Shown here one piece after another: positions 51,463 through 60,220 of a stretch of DNA of 64,000 bases. The stretch's first letter is position 1. Each line of letters starts with the position of its first letter. The position numbers were made by a program, and so were the translations under genes. The notes beneath the pieces are model-generated. The model was not told where the DNA came from. It did no database searches and saw nothing but the letters and a program-made list of their open reading frames with translations. The DNA comes from Alcaligenaceae bacterium SAGV5 (lineage in GTDB: Bacteria; Pseudomonadota; Gammaproteobacteria; Burkholderiales; Burkholderiaceae_B): assembly GCA_009360345.1 (NCBI GenBank), contig SPDP01000001.1, positions 1 to 64,000 on the forward strand, written 5' to 3'.

Positions 51463-52713
51463 TTACTCCAACTTTGCACCCTTGCGTTCCGGGATCAGGA
51501 ACAACGTGGCGATGATGTCCAGCACATAGATCGACGCCAGCAGCGCGATCGCGTGGCTGAACGAATACTTCGCGGCCACCGCGCCCACGGCCAGCGGCCC
51601 GAATCCGCCCACGGCACGGCCGATGTTGAACAGCACGTTCTGTGCCGTGGCCCGCGCCCGGGTGGGGTACAGCTCGGAGATCAGCGCGCCGTAGCCACCC
51701 AGCATGCCGTTCACGAACATGCCCATGATGGCGCCGCCGATCAGCAGGGCGTATTGCGCTTCGAGCTGCGAATAGGCCAGCACCGACAGCACCGCGCCCA
51801 CCTGGTAGAGCAGGAAGATGGGACGCCGGCCGACGCGGTCCGCCAACTGGCCGAACAACCAGATGCCGAAGGCCATGCCGAGGATGGTGACGGCAGTCCA
51901 GCCCGCCGACTTGGTCAGCGAATAGCCGAACTGCTTGCTCAGGTACGACGGCATCCAGATCATCACGCCGTAGTAGCCGAAGTTCTGCACCGAAGTCAGG
52001 ATGACCACGCCCAGGCTGGTCCGCGTGGTCTTGGCATCCGCCACGAGCAGCTTGAACGCGTTTTCCCTGGGCGCCGTGGACTTCTGGCTCTCGACGAAGA
52101 TCTTGGGTTCGCCGATGAAATGGCGGATGACGAAGGCCACGACCGCCGGCAGCACGCCGATGGCGAACATGCCGCGCCAGCCCACGATGGGCAGCAGGAT
52201 GGGGGTGACCAGCGCCGCGGCCAGCACGCCGGCCTGCCAGCCGAGGCCGACGTAGGAGCTCATGCGGGCGCGCTGCTCGGGACGGCAGGCTTCGGCGGCC
52301 AGCGCCATGCCGATGCCGAATTCACCGCCCAGGCCCAGGCCGGCGATGGTGCGGTACGCGAGCAGGTCCCAGTAGCCCTGCGCCAAGGCGCACAGGCCGG
52401 TGAAGACCGCGAACAGCAGGATGGTCCAGTTCAGCACGCGCACGCGGCCATACTTGTCGCTGAGCCAGCCGAACACGATGCCGCCGACCACGGCGCCGAC
52501 CAGCGTCCAGGTCACCAGCGACCCGGCCTGGGTACTGGACAGCCCCAGGTCCGCCGAGATCGCGGCCAGGATGAAGCCCAGGATGAGCAGGTCGAAGCCG
52601 TCGAGGGCGTAGCCCACCGTCGACGCGATGACGGCCTTGCGGGCGTAGTCTTCGCCCTCGTTCGCCTTGCCGGCGGGGATGTCCCCGGGACTTGCGGCGT
52701 ATTTGTCTGCCAT
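51463..52713 (-). CDS. MFS transporter, aromatic acid:H+ symporter (AAHS)-like
   Basis: A 416-residue 12-TM transporter: GYALDGFDLLILGFILAAI in TM1 with the Asp-x-x-Asp-like motif, GWLSDKYGRVRVL between TM2 and TM3, YRTIAGLGLGGEFGIGMALAAE in TM4, and GQLADRVGRRPIFL between TM8 and TM9. AAHS members take up benzoate, protocatechuate and similar acids. As first gene of the operon with pyrK, pyrD and the carbamoyl hydrolase, it may import orotate or a related pyrimidine acid (inference). Confidence 0.9.
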   Translation of the reverse strand: MADKYAASPGDIPAGKANEGEDYARKAVIASTVGYALDGFDLLILGFILAAISADLGLSSTQAGSLVTWTLVGAVVGGIVFGWLSDKYGRVRVLNWTILLFAVFTGLCALAQGYWDLLAYRTIAGLGLGGEFGIGMALAAEACRPEQRARMSSYVGLGWQAGVLAAALVTPILLPIVGWRGMFAIGVLPAVVAFVIRHFIGEPKIFVESQKSTAPRENAFKLLVADAKTTRTSLGVVILTSVQNFGYYGVMIWMPSYLSKQFGYSLTKSAGWTAVTILGMAFGIWLFGQLADRVGRRPIFLLYQVGAVLSVLAYSQLEAQYALLIGGAIMGMFVNGMLGGYGALISELYPTRARATAQNVLFNIGRAVGGFGPLAVGAVAAKYSFSHAIALLASIYVLDIIATLFLIPERKGAKLE

Positions 52714-53069
52714 TTCCTATCTCCGAAAGGAAGAAGAGGTATCCATCAATCAAAAGTGCTGCCAGGCGGCGACTGCCTCCCGCCGGCGCCGCCCCCTGGA
52801 GGAGACGGCCCGTGCCGGACATGCTTGTGGCATGGAGCAGGCAAAAACCATTTACGCCGAAAGTCTTTTTTTTTAGACTAAGACAACTTTTCTTACCTTT
52901 CAAGCAAAATTTCACTAAGCTGATAAGGTAAATCCCGACGTTGCCCGGAGCGCACAATACTAGTGCAAACCCGCACTAATGCTGGGCAATTCGAAGTTGA
53001 ACGCCCGCTTGCGGGGCAATGAACACCATCCGGCCGAAATCCAGAATTCTCATTTTTTAGACAATCTCG
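52714..53069. promoter_or_regulatory. Divergent regulatory region with TAGTGC-N6-GCACTA operator candidate
   Basis: This 356-bp gap separates the MFS-pyrKD operon from the XRE gene. It contains an AT-rich part (52850-52935) and, at 52961-52978, a 6-bp inverted repeat TAGTGC/GCACTA with a 6-bp spacer. A decayed piece of the intergenic repeat (GCCCCCTGGAGG, about 52792-52803) is also present. The palindrome is the best candidate for XRE binding. Confidence 0.45.
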
Positions 53070-53951
53070 ATGCACACCTCTTCCAGATCGCGCGCCGTCG
53101 ACTTCCACGCCATCGGGGAACGGCTGCGCGCCTATCGGATAGGCGCCTCGCTGCGGGCGGAGGACGTGGCGACCCAGCTGGGCGTTTCCCGGGCGGCGGT
53201 GTACCGGATGGAGAAGGGCGAGATCGTCAAGATCGAGACGCTGGAGCGGCTGGCCCACATCCTGGACACCTCGCTGGCCTCGCTGCTGGGCGTGGGGGCG
53301 GAGTACTACACCTCGCCGGTGGCGTACATCGAACGCATGCGCCAGCTCGAAACCGACGCCACGCGCATCATGGCGCATTTCGAGCCCATCTCCTTCCTGT
53401 TGACCTCGGACGAGTACGGCGGCTACCTGGAACAGATGCTGCACGAGGCCCATCCCGGCATCGACCCCGAGCGCATGCAGGCGCTGATGAAGATCCTGGG
53501 CGAGCGCAAGCGCGCCTTCGCCCGGCGCCGCCCGCCCATCATCAGCCTGATCGGGTTGCGCGAGATCGAGCGCTTCGTGCACTTCGGGCTGGTGGGGCGT
53601 ATCGACCTGCCGCCCTCGGTGCGCATGGAACGCTCGCTGGCGGCGCGGCGCGAAGTCGAGCGCATCGTCGGCCTCCTGCGCGAACACCCCATGGACATGC
53701 AGATCGGCATCGTGGACGACAGCATGCCCAACGCCACGTTCCAGGTGTTCGAGAGGCCCAGCGCCTCGTTCGTGGCGGTCAGCCCGTTCCGCTTCGGCGA
53801 GCTGCCCAACGTCGCGACCGGCATCGCCCAGGTCACCTCGGCGCCCGAGGCAGTCGAGCTTTATACGAAAATGGTGGAAAACCTCTGGGAACGCGCCTAC
53901 AAAGGACAGCAGGCGGCGGACCTCCTGAGCAGCATGCTGAAGGTGGTCTGA
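53070..53951 (+). CDS. XRE-family regulator with C-terminal sensor region
   Basis: A 293-residue regulator: helix-turn-helix about residues 13-68 (GASLRAEDVATQLGVSRAAVYRMEKGEIVKIETLERLA) and a 220-residue C-terminal region of unknown fold that probably senses a ligand. It is divergent from the MFS-pyrK-pyrD-hydrolase operon and leads into a second-type pyrE, so it likely controls both directions. Confidence 0.88.
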   Translation: MHTSSRSRAVDFHAIGERLRAYRIGASLRAEDVATQLGVSRAAVYRMEKGEIVKIETLERLAHILDTSLASLLGVGAEYYTSPVAYIERMRQLETDATRIMAHFEPISFLLTSDEYGGYLEQMLHEAHPGIDPERMQALMKILGERKRAFARRRPPIISLIGLREIERFVHFGLVGRIDLPPSVRMERSLAARREVERIVGLLREHPMDMQIGIVDDSMPNATFQVFERPSASFVAVSPFRFGELPNVATGIAQVTSAPEAVELYTKMVENLWERAYKGQQAADLLSSMLKVV

Positions 53952-53985
53952 TCCCGGGTTGTTTGCCCCCAAATGGAAAAATGAA

Positions 53986-54660
53986 ATGGAAGAAACCTCA
54001 ATCGGATCGACCGTGGCAAAGCTGCTGCTGGAATCGGGGGCGGTGCACGTCAGCGCGGGCAAGCCGTTCATCCTGCGTTCGGGCTGGGCCAGCCCGGTCT
54101 ACGTGGACGTGCGGCGGCTGATCTCGTCGGTGGCGGGGCGCAAGGTGCTGGTGGACGCGGCGCAAGCGGTGGTCCGGCACCGCATCGGCGTGCAGAACAT
54201 CGATGCCATCGCCGGCGCCGAGACGGCCGGCGTGCCCTATGCCGCGTGGCTGGCGGACCGGCTGTCGCTGCCGCTGCTCATCGTGCGCAAGAAACCGCTG
54301 GGCTTCGGCCGCAACGCGCAGATCGAGGGCATCGCGCAGGCCGGCGCGCGCGTGCTGCTGGTGGACGACCTGACCACCGACGGCCAGAGCAAGCGCAACT
54401 TCTGCAAGGCGGTGCGCGATTCGGGCCTGGAGCTGGCCCACGTCCTGAGCATCTTCTATTACGATACGTTTGTCGAAAGCCGGCGTACCATGGAAGAAAT
54501 CGGTGTCACGATGCATGCGCTGGCCACCTGGCAGGACATCATCGCGCAGGCCAGGACGGGCACGGTCCTGACCGCGGCCGACATCGAAAAAGCGGAAGGA
54601 TTCCTGCTCCATACTTCCGAATGGTCCAAGGCCCACGGCGGCATCTCCCGCCTTCCGTGA
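53986..54660 (+). CDS. pyrE: Orotate phosphoribosyltransferase, alpha-proteobacterial type
   Basis: A 224-residue PRTase. Flexible loop RKKPLGFGRNAQIEG (the RKKPKGFGRNAQIEG style I know from alpha-proteobacterial PyrE, here Leu replacing the second Lys block residue) and PRPP motif RVLLVDDLTTDGQSKRNF. It would convert orotate plus PRPP to OMP. The ATG at 53986 was preferred to a TTG at 53959. Location next to pyrKD and the XRE regulator suggests salvage of imported orotate; a standard PyrE probably exists elsewhere in the genome. Confidence 0.85.
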   Translation: MEETSIGSTVAKLLLESGAVHVSAGKPFILRSGWASPVYVDVRRLISSVAGRKVLVDAAQAVVRHRIGVQNIDAIAGAETAGVPYAAWLADRLSLPLLIVRKKPLGFGRNAQIEGIAQAGARVLLVDDLTTDGQSKRNFCKAVRDSGLELAHVLSIFYYDTFVESRRTMEEIGVTMHALATWQDIIAQARTGTVLTAADIEKAEGFLLHTSEWSKAHGGISRLP

Positions 54661-54683
54661 CTCTTATCGCTACCCCACGTGTT

Positions 54684-55013
54684 ATGAACTTCACCGATCT
54701 GATCCAACGTTTCGCCGCCCAGGCCCCCGGTACCGACAGTTTCCTCAAGGTCAAGGAAGGCTCGCTGGCGCTGGTCTCCAGCGATTCCGAACATGCCGCC
54801 GCCTACTTCCTGATCTACGGCTTCGCCCGCTCTTACGTGCTGCTGTATGAAGACCAGGGCATCGCCCCCGCCTTCGCCGAAACCGCGAAGACCCAGCTCC
54901 TGTCCTACATGAACCGGCTCGACGAAGCGTTCAGGTCCGGCACGGCGCAGGATCTCGTGGCCGCCCTGAACTGGATCGTGCTGGACTACGGCCGCAGCGG
55001 AAAGATATTTTGA
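54684..55013 (+). CDS. Conserved-looking hypothetical protein
   Basis: A 109-residue soluble protein, MNFTDLIQRFAAQAPGTDSFLKVKEG to DYGRSGKIF, with helical character and no motif I recognise. A GTG at 54657 overlapping the pyrE stop (GTGA) would extend it by nine residues and couple its translation to pyrE; neither start has a clear ribosome site. Its stop overlaps the TTG start of ampG. Confidence 0.7.
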   Translation: MNFTDLIQRFAAQAPGTDSFLKVKEGSLALVSSDSEHAAAYFLIYGFARSYVLLYEDQGIAPAFAETAKTQLLSYMNRLDEAFRSGTAQDLVAALNWIVLDYGRSGKIF

Positions 55014-56269
55014 ACGCCCGCCCGGAGGCGCCGGCGGCCGCTTCGTCGCTCTATACGAACCGGCGCGTCGCGCCTCTGCTCGCGCTGGGCTTCGCCAGCG
55101 GCCTGCCCCTGGCGCTGACCAGCGGCACGCTGCAGGCCTGGGCCACCGTCGACGGCGTGTCGCTGCAGGCCATCGGCTTCCTGACCCTGGTCGGCTCGGC
55201 CTATACGCTGAAGTTCCTATGGGCGCCGCTGATGGACCGCTACACGCCGCCGCTCCTGGGCCGCCGGCGCGGCTGGATGGTGATCACGCAATTGCTGCTG
55301 GCGCTGGCCATCATGGCCATGGGCCTGCTGTCGCCCAGCTCGGCCCTGCTGCCGCTGGCGCTGATCGCCGTGTTCGTGGCCTTCTGCTCGGCGTCGCAGG
55401 ACATCGCCTTCGATGCCTACCGGACCGACGTGCTGCGCAAGGAAGAACGGGGCGCCGGCGCCGCGGTGTCGGTGCTGGGCTACCGGCTGGCCATGCTGGT
55501 ATCGGGCGGCCTCGCCCTGGTCATCGCCGACAGCTGGCTGGGCTGGGGCAACATGTACGTACTGATGGGCGGCCTGATGGCCCTGGCCGTCCTGGCCACG
55601 CTGTGGGCCCCCGAACCCGAGGCCCCCGCCCTCGCGCCCCGCACGCTGGCCGAAGCCGTGACCGGGCCGCTGCTGGAATTCTTCCGCCGCCCCGGCGCCA
55701 TCGTGCTGCTGGTGCTGATCGTGTTCTACAAGCTGGGCGACGCCTTCGCCGGCAGCCTGTCCACCGCCTTCCTGATCCGCGGCGCGGGTTTTTCGGCCAC
55801 CGAGGTCGGCACCATCAACAAGGTACTGGGCCTGGGCGCCACCATCATCGGCGCGCTGGCGGGCGGTTCGCTGCTGGCGCGGCTGGGGCTGTTCCGGTCG
55901 CTGATGCTGTTCGGCCTGCTGCAAGCCGTCTCCAACCTGGGATTCTGGCTGCTCGCCATCAGCCCCAAGAGCATCCTGCTGATGGCCGCCGCCGTCGGTA
56001 TCGAAAACCTGTGCGGCGGCATGGGCACGGCGGCTTTCGTGGCCCTGCTCATGGGCCTCTGCGACCACCGCTTCTCGGCCACCCAGTTCGCGCTGCTGTC
56101 CGCCCTGTCCGCGGTGGGGCGCACCTACCTGGCCGGGCCGCTGGCCCCGCCCATGGTGGAAAACTACGGTTGGCCGGCCTTCTTCCTGGTCACCGTGGCC
56201 ATCGCCCTGCCCGGCATGGCCCTGCTGTGGTGGCGGCGGGCCGACGTGCGGGCGCTGGACCAGGCCTGA
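55010..56269 (+). CDS. ampG: AmpG-family muropeptide MFS transporter
   Basis: A 419-residue MFS permease. APLLALGFASGLPLALTSGTLQAW in TM1, FLWAPLMDRYTPPLLGRRRGW, and FCSASQDIAFDAYRTDVLRKEERGAG (the AmpG Asp-rich signature) are clear. AmpG imports anhydro-muropeptides for cell-wall recycling. TTG start overlapping the previous stop (TTGA). Confidence 0.92.
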   Translation: MNARPEAPAAASSLYTNRRVAPLLALGFASGLPLALTSGTLQAWATVDGVSLQAIGFLTLVGSAYTLKFLWAPLMDRYTPPLLGRRRGWMVITQLLLALAIMAMGLLSPSSALLPLALIAVFVAFCSASQDIAFDAYRTDVLRKEERGAGAAVSVLGYRLAMLVSGGLALVIADSWLGWGNMYVLMGGLMALAVLATLWAPEPEAPALAPRTLAEAVTGPLLEFFRRPGAIVLLVLIVFYKLGDAFAGSLSTAFLIRGAGFSATEVGTINKVLGLGATIIGALAGGSLLARLGLFRSLMLFGLLQAVSNLGFWLLAISPKSILLMAAAVGIENLCGGMGTAAFVALLMGLCDHRFSATQFALLSALSAVGRTYLAGPLAPPMVENYGWPAFFLVTVAIALPGMALLWWRRADVRALDQA

Positions 56270-56290
56270 GGCCGCCCCGCCCGGGCGGCG

Positions 56291-57034
56291 TCACACGAAG
56301 TCGTCGTCCGAAAACGTATCGTCGGTAAAGGAATCGTCCGCGTCCGCCCAGCCCCCCGTGTCGGCCGACGCATCGTCGGCCCGCGCATCGCCGCCCGCAT
56401 CCTGGCGGCCGTCGGTCCCGCTGTCGTAGTAGTTGTTGGTGACGTTCTGTGTGATCGTTTCCGACGCCGGCGCGCTGCCCGCCAGATGCGCGGCCTGGCC
56501 AGCGCCGCCGCCCATCAGATGCTCGATGCCATTGAACAGGAACATCCCGCCCGCCACTCCCGCCGCCGCGGCCGCGGCGTTGCCCAGGAAGCTGCCCGCG
56601 CCGCCTCCCGTCGCCTGGGGCTGCGCCCCGGCATACGAAGCTGCCGGCGCCGCGGGCCGGGATTCCAGACGCTGGCCGATCGCGCTGCCTATCATGGAGC
56701 CGCCTGAAGGCGCCGCCCGTTCAGGCGCCTTGCCCCACGCATCGCCACCCAGCAGCCCGCCCAGGAAACTGCGCGCGGGCCGGGCTTCCTGCTGCTGCCG
56801 CGAGACGGCCTGGAGCTCGCCCACCTGCCCCTCCAGCGCCGCGATCCGGGCCTGCGCGCCTTCGAGTCCTTGTTCCAGCAACAGCGCGCGCTGGATGCTC
56901 AGGTACAAGGCATCCGGCTGGCCGGCGGCGCGCTGCCGGATCAGGGCATCGGCCTCGGGGTCCTTGTCCATGTCCTGGACGCCAGCCAGGCGGTCCAGGA
57001 AGTTGTCGAGCAGGGCGCGTTCTTGCGGAGTCAT
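56291..57034 (-). CDS. DUF2076 protein
   Basis: A 247-residue protein starting MTPQERALLDNFLDRLAGVQ, with a helical N-terminal domain and coiled coil (about 50-85), a Gly/Ala-rich middle (GSFLGNAAAAAAGVAGGMFLFNGIEHLMGG) and a very acidic C-terminus (DDSFTDDTFSDDDFV). This layout is that of DUF2076, annotated as a possible periplasmic ligand-binding sensor; no signal peptide is visible here. Confidence 0.8.
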   Translation of the reverse strand: MTPQERALLDNFLDRLAGVQDMDKDPEADALIRQRAAGQPDALYLSIQRALLLEQGLEGAQARIAALEGQVGELQAVSRQQQEARPARSFLGGLLGGDAWGKAPERAAPSGGSMIGSAIGQRLESRPAAPAASYAGAQPQATGGGAGSFLGNAAAAAAGVAGGMFLFNGIEHLMGGGAGQAAHLAGSAPASETITQNVTNNYYDSGTDGRQDAGGDARADDASADTGGWADADDSFTDDTFSDDDFV

Positions 57035-57109
57035 GAGCGGTTCTCCCGAAATGCCGGCCGAAGGCCGGCGCGGTGCCGCGGATGATGGCGGCCGGGGCTT
57101 AACCGTGGC

Positions 57110-57550
57110 TTAAGCCCCCGGACACGCCTCCCCCACCCAACGCACCCGCAGCCGGTCATATGCCAGGTTATACACGTAGGTATATGGCAGGAAGAACAGC
57201 AACAACCCGATATCCAGCACCAGCGCTTCCCACAGCGAAATGCTCAGCCACCACGCCGCCAGCGGTACCACGATCAGGATCAAACCGAACTCGAAGCCCA
57301 GCGCGTGGGTCATCCGGACCCGCGTATCGCGCACCCAGCCCAGGCTGCGCTCCACACGCTCGAAGCCGGCGTTGTAGACCATGTTCCACAGCATGGCGAT
57401 AAGCGAGATCACCGCCGTCAGTGCTCCCATGTGGAGCAGCGGCTTGCCCATGATCCAGGCCAGCGCGGGCGCGCACAGCGCCACCGCGATGATCTCGAAG
57501 CACAGCGCGTGCGCCAGGCGCTCACGCAGCGATTTCTTGTTCTGCAGCAC
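57110..57550 (-). CDS. PACE-family efflux transporter (AceI-like)
   Basis: A 146-residue protein with four transmembrane helices in two BTP-type repeats: RLAHALCFEIIAVALCAPALAWIMG and RMTHALGFEFGLILIVVPLAAWWL, with the conserved Glu in each first helix and WNMVYNAGFERVE. AceI exports chlorhexidine and other biocides by proton exchange. The GTG at 57550 has GAGG 6 nt upstream; the TTG at 57556 touches that site. Divergent from a LysR gene. Confidence 0.9.
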   Translation of the reverse strand: MLQNKKSLRERLAHALCFEIIAVALCAPALAWIMGKPLLHMGALTAVISLIAMLWNMVYNAGFERVERSLGWVRDTRVRMTHALGFEFGLILIVVPLAAWWLSISLWEALVLDIGLLLFFLPYTYVYNLAYDRLRVRWVGEACPGA

Positions 57551-57575
57551 GTTCAACCTCGTTCCGTTGATGTCG

Positions 57576-57636
57576 TATCGGCATTTTCTGCCATACTTCC
57601 GTTAAAGAAAACCTAATTACCATCGGATTTTCCGAT
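57576..57636. promoter_or_regulatory. LysR-type operator candidates between the PACE and LysR genes
   Basis: ATCGGA-TTT-TCCGAT (57622-57636) is a perfect 6-bp inverted repeat ending 12 bp before the LysR ATG. A related imperfect copy, TATCGGCATTTTCTGCCATA, lies at 57576-57595. Two such sites in a divergent gap fit LysR recognition and activation sites. Confidence 0.55.
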
Positions 57637-57648
57637 ACAAGACCAAGC

Positions 57649-58509
57649 ATGGCCTATTCTCTGGAAGCGCTGGCGGCCTTCACCCAGGCAGCCGCGCTGG
57701 GCTCGTTCTCGGCCGCGGCGCGCAAACTGGGCAAGCGGCAATCGAGCATCAGCGAAAGCATCGCCAACCTGGAAATCGACCTGGGCGTGCAGTTGTTCGA
57801 CCGCGCCACCCGCCAGCCCACGCTGACCCCGGCGGGCCGGGCATTGCTGGTGGAGGCGGCCCAGGTCCTGGCCAGCGCCGAGCAGCTGGGCCGCGCCGCC
57901 GGCCGCTATGCCCAGGGACACGAGGCGCGGCTTACGCTGGCGCTGTCCGACACCTATCAGTCCGAACGTTTTGAAGCCATCCTGGCCGCGCTCGACCGCA
58001 AGTATCCCGACATCGAGTTCGAATGCATGATGTCCGAGGACTGGGATACGGTCGCCACCGTGCAGCGCGGCCGCGCCAACCTGGGGCTGGTGCGCGCGCA
58101 GGAGCAGTATCCGCCCGACGTGGAACACCGCACGCTGCCGGACCTGTCGGAAATGGTGGTGGTCGCGGGCAAGGACCATCCGCTGGCGAAACGCCGCACG
58201 GTCACCGAGGCCGACCTGCGCGCGGCCCGGGAACTGCGGATCGCGCCTTACGAGGACGACGGCCGCCGCATCGCGCGGGGCCGCACCTGGTCGGCGCCCT
58301 ACTACCTGATGCTGCTGGAGATGGCGGTCATGAATTTCGGCTGGGCCAGGATGCCGCGCTGGCTGGTGACCAACTTCGCCGCCGGCAGGCTGGTGGAGTT
58401 GCAGGTGCCTGGCCAGGAGCGCCTGCTGCCGGTGGATGTGGTGTGGTCCAACCAGCGTCCGATGGGCCCCGCGGGCGCCTGGATGCTGGAGGAACTGCTC
58501 AAGGCCTGA
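57649..58509 (+). CDS. LysR-family transcriptional regulator
   Basis: A 286-residue LysR protein: YSLEALAAFTQAAALGSFSAAARKLGKRQSSISESIANLE (helix-turn-helix, 3-42) and a substrate-binding domain. It probably activates the divergent PACE exporter gene, as AceR does for aceI. The last 11 nt overlap the convergent SulP gene. Confidence 0.92.
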   Translation: MAYSLEALAAFTQAAALGSFSAAARKLGKRQSSISESIANLEIDLGVQLFDRATRQPTLTPAGRALLVEAAQVLASAEQLGRAAGRYAQGHEARLTLALSDTYQSERFEAILAALDRKYPDIEFECMMSEDWDTVATVQRGRANLGLVRAQEQYPPDVEHRTLPDLSEMVVVAGKDHPLAKRRTVTEADLRAARELRIAPYEDDGRRIARGRTWSAPYYLMLLEMAVMNFGWARMPRWLVTNFAAGRLVELQVPGQERLLPVDVVWSNQRPMGPAGAWMLEELLKA

Positions 58510-60187
58510 GCGCGCCCGCGGTCAGTGCGGCGATGGCCTCGCGTTCGGTGCGGAACACATGGTGGGGCGGCAGCATCGCCGTGACGCCGGCGGTATCGAA
58601 CACGTCTTCCACCTGCTTCTTCACGCCCGCCAGGTACAGGTCCACGCCCTGGTCGCGCAGCGTCCCGATCAGGTAGATGAGCGTGTCGACGCCGGTCACA
58701 TCGATGCTGTTGATCGGCCCCGCATAGATCAGCACCCGCTTGATGCCGGGATCGGCCCGGCAACGCTCGATCACGAAATGCTCCAGCGGGTTGGCGGTGA
58801 CGAAGCTCAGTCCCGCGTCCATGCGCACGGCCAGCAGGTCCGGGGCCAGCGGCGGCAGGCCGAAACGCAGGCGGTCCCGCAGCGTGCCGTCGGCGTGGAC
58901 GGCAACCTCGACGATGCGGGGGTGCGAGCGCTGGTACAGGAAATAGCCCAGGGACAGGATGAAACCCGCCAGGATGCCCCACTGCAACTGCGGAGCGGCG
59001 ATCAGGGTGGCCACGGCCGTGGACACGGCGATGACGGCCTCGGCACGCGACGTGGCCCACAGCCGGACGAAGAAGCGCGGGGTGATCAGATTGGAGACCG
59101 GCACGATGATGACGGCCGCCAGGAAGGCCCGGGGCAGGTGGGCGATGGCCGGCGTCAGGAACAGCAGGCTCGCCAGCACGCACACGAAGGCGAACAGCGC
59201 GGACCAGCCCGAGCGCGCGCCGACGAACAGGTTCAGCGCCGAGCGCGAGAACGAGGCGCTGACGGGAAAGGCGCCGCTCAGGCCGCTGGCGATCTTGGCC
59301 AGCCCCTGGCCGATGAACTCCTGGTCCTCGTTCCAGCGCCGGCGCGTGCTGCGCGAGATGGTCTTGGCGCTGGACAGCGCCTCGACGAAACTGACCAGCG
59401 CGATCACCGCCGCCGCGGGCAGCAGGCTGCGATAGTCTTCCCAATCCAGCAGTTGGGGCACGGTGAACTGCGGCAGGCCCGCCGGCAGGGTGCCGACCAC
59501 CGCCCCGCCCCGCTCGCCGTAGCCGATGGCCCAGCTGACCAGGCCGGTCACCAGCGCGGCGGCCAGCACGATGGGCAGGCGTTTGCTGTGCTTCTTCAGC
59601 GCCGACAGAAAGACCAGCGTCCCCACGCCGAAAGCGAACGCCGTCCAGTCGACGCTGCCCAGCAGGCCGCGCAGGTCGATCGCGGCCAGCGCGACGCGGG
59701 CCTGGCTCCATTCCAGCCCCAGCATGGCAGGCAATTGCGACAGCATGATCAGCAGCGCGGCGGCTTGGGTGAATGCCCCCACGACGGACCCTGGCAGGAA
59801 GTTCACCACCATGCCCAGGCGGGTCGCGCCGATCAGCATCTGTATCGCGCCCGCCATCAACGCCAGCCATATCGCCAGCTCGACCCAGCGCGCGGACTCG
59901 GCGGCCGCCATGCCGGACAGCGAACCGGCCACCAACATGCTGGTCAGCGCGACCGGGCCCGCGCCCAGGAGCTGGCACGATCCCCACAACACGCTGATGA
60001 CCGGCGGGATCAACGCCGCGTACAGCCCGGTGATGGGCGGCATGCCGGCCAGCATGGCGTAGGCCACGGCCTGCGGCACCAGGATCAGGCCGAGCGTGAA
60101 ACCGGCCCGCGCATCGGCGGCGAGATCGGCGGCGTTGGGCCGGGGCCAGTTCAGGAAGGGGAGATAGCGGGCGAGCAGAGCGGACAT
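58499..60187 (-). CDS. SulP-family anion transporter with STAS domain
   Basis: A 562-residue protein with SulP features: GFTLGLILVPQAVAYAMLAGMPPITGLYAALIP, ISRSTRRRWNEDQEFIGQGLAKIASGLSGAFPVSASFSRSALN and a C-terminal STAS domain (about 440-550, IYAGPINSIDVTGVDTLIYL). It likely imports sulfate, bicarbonate or dicarboxylates across the inner membrane; substrate not predictable. Confidence 0.93.
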   Translation of the reverse strand: MSALLARYLPFLNWPRPNAADLAADARAGFTLGLILVPQAVAYAMLAGMPPITGLYAALIPPVISVLWGSCQLLGAGPVALTSMLVAGSLSGMAAAESARWVELAIWLALMAGAIQMLIGATRLGMVVNFLPGSVVGAFTQAAALLIMLSQLPAMLGLEWSQARVALAAIDLRGLLGSVDWTAFAFGVGTLVFLSALKKHSKRLPIVLAAALVTGLVSWAIGYGERGGAVVGTLPAGLPQFTVPQLLDWEDYRSLLPAAAVIALVSFVEALSSAKTISRSTRRRWNEDQEFIGQGLAKIASGLSGAFPVSASFSRSALNLFVGARSGWSALFAFVCVLASLLFLTPAIAHLPRAFLAAVIIVPVSNLITPRFFVRLWATSRAEAVIAVSTAVATLIAAPQLQWGILAGFILSLGYFLYQRSHPRIVEVAVHADGTLRDRLRFGLPPLAPDLLAVRMDAGLSFVTANPLEHFVIERCRADPGIKRVLIYAGPINSIDVTGVDTLIYLIGTLRDQGVDLYLAGVKKQVEDVFDTAGVTAMLPPHHVFRTEREAIAALTAGALRP

Positions 60188-60220
60188 GGAAAATGCGCCG
60201 GATCGGGACCGGCGAGGTAG

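Noticed and set aside
54998..56328. Alternative-frame open frames across ampG on both strands
   Set aside because: AmpG signature motifs fix the frame; the others are Arg/Pro/Gly-rich or His/Gln-rich shadows.
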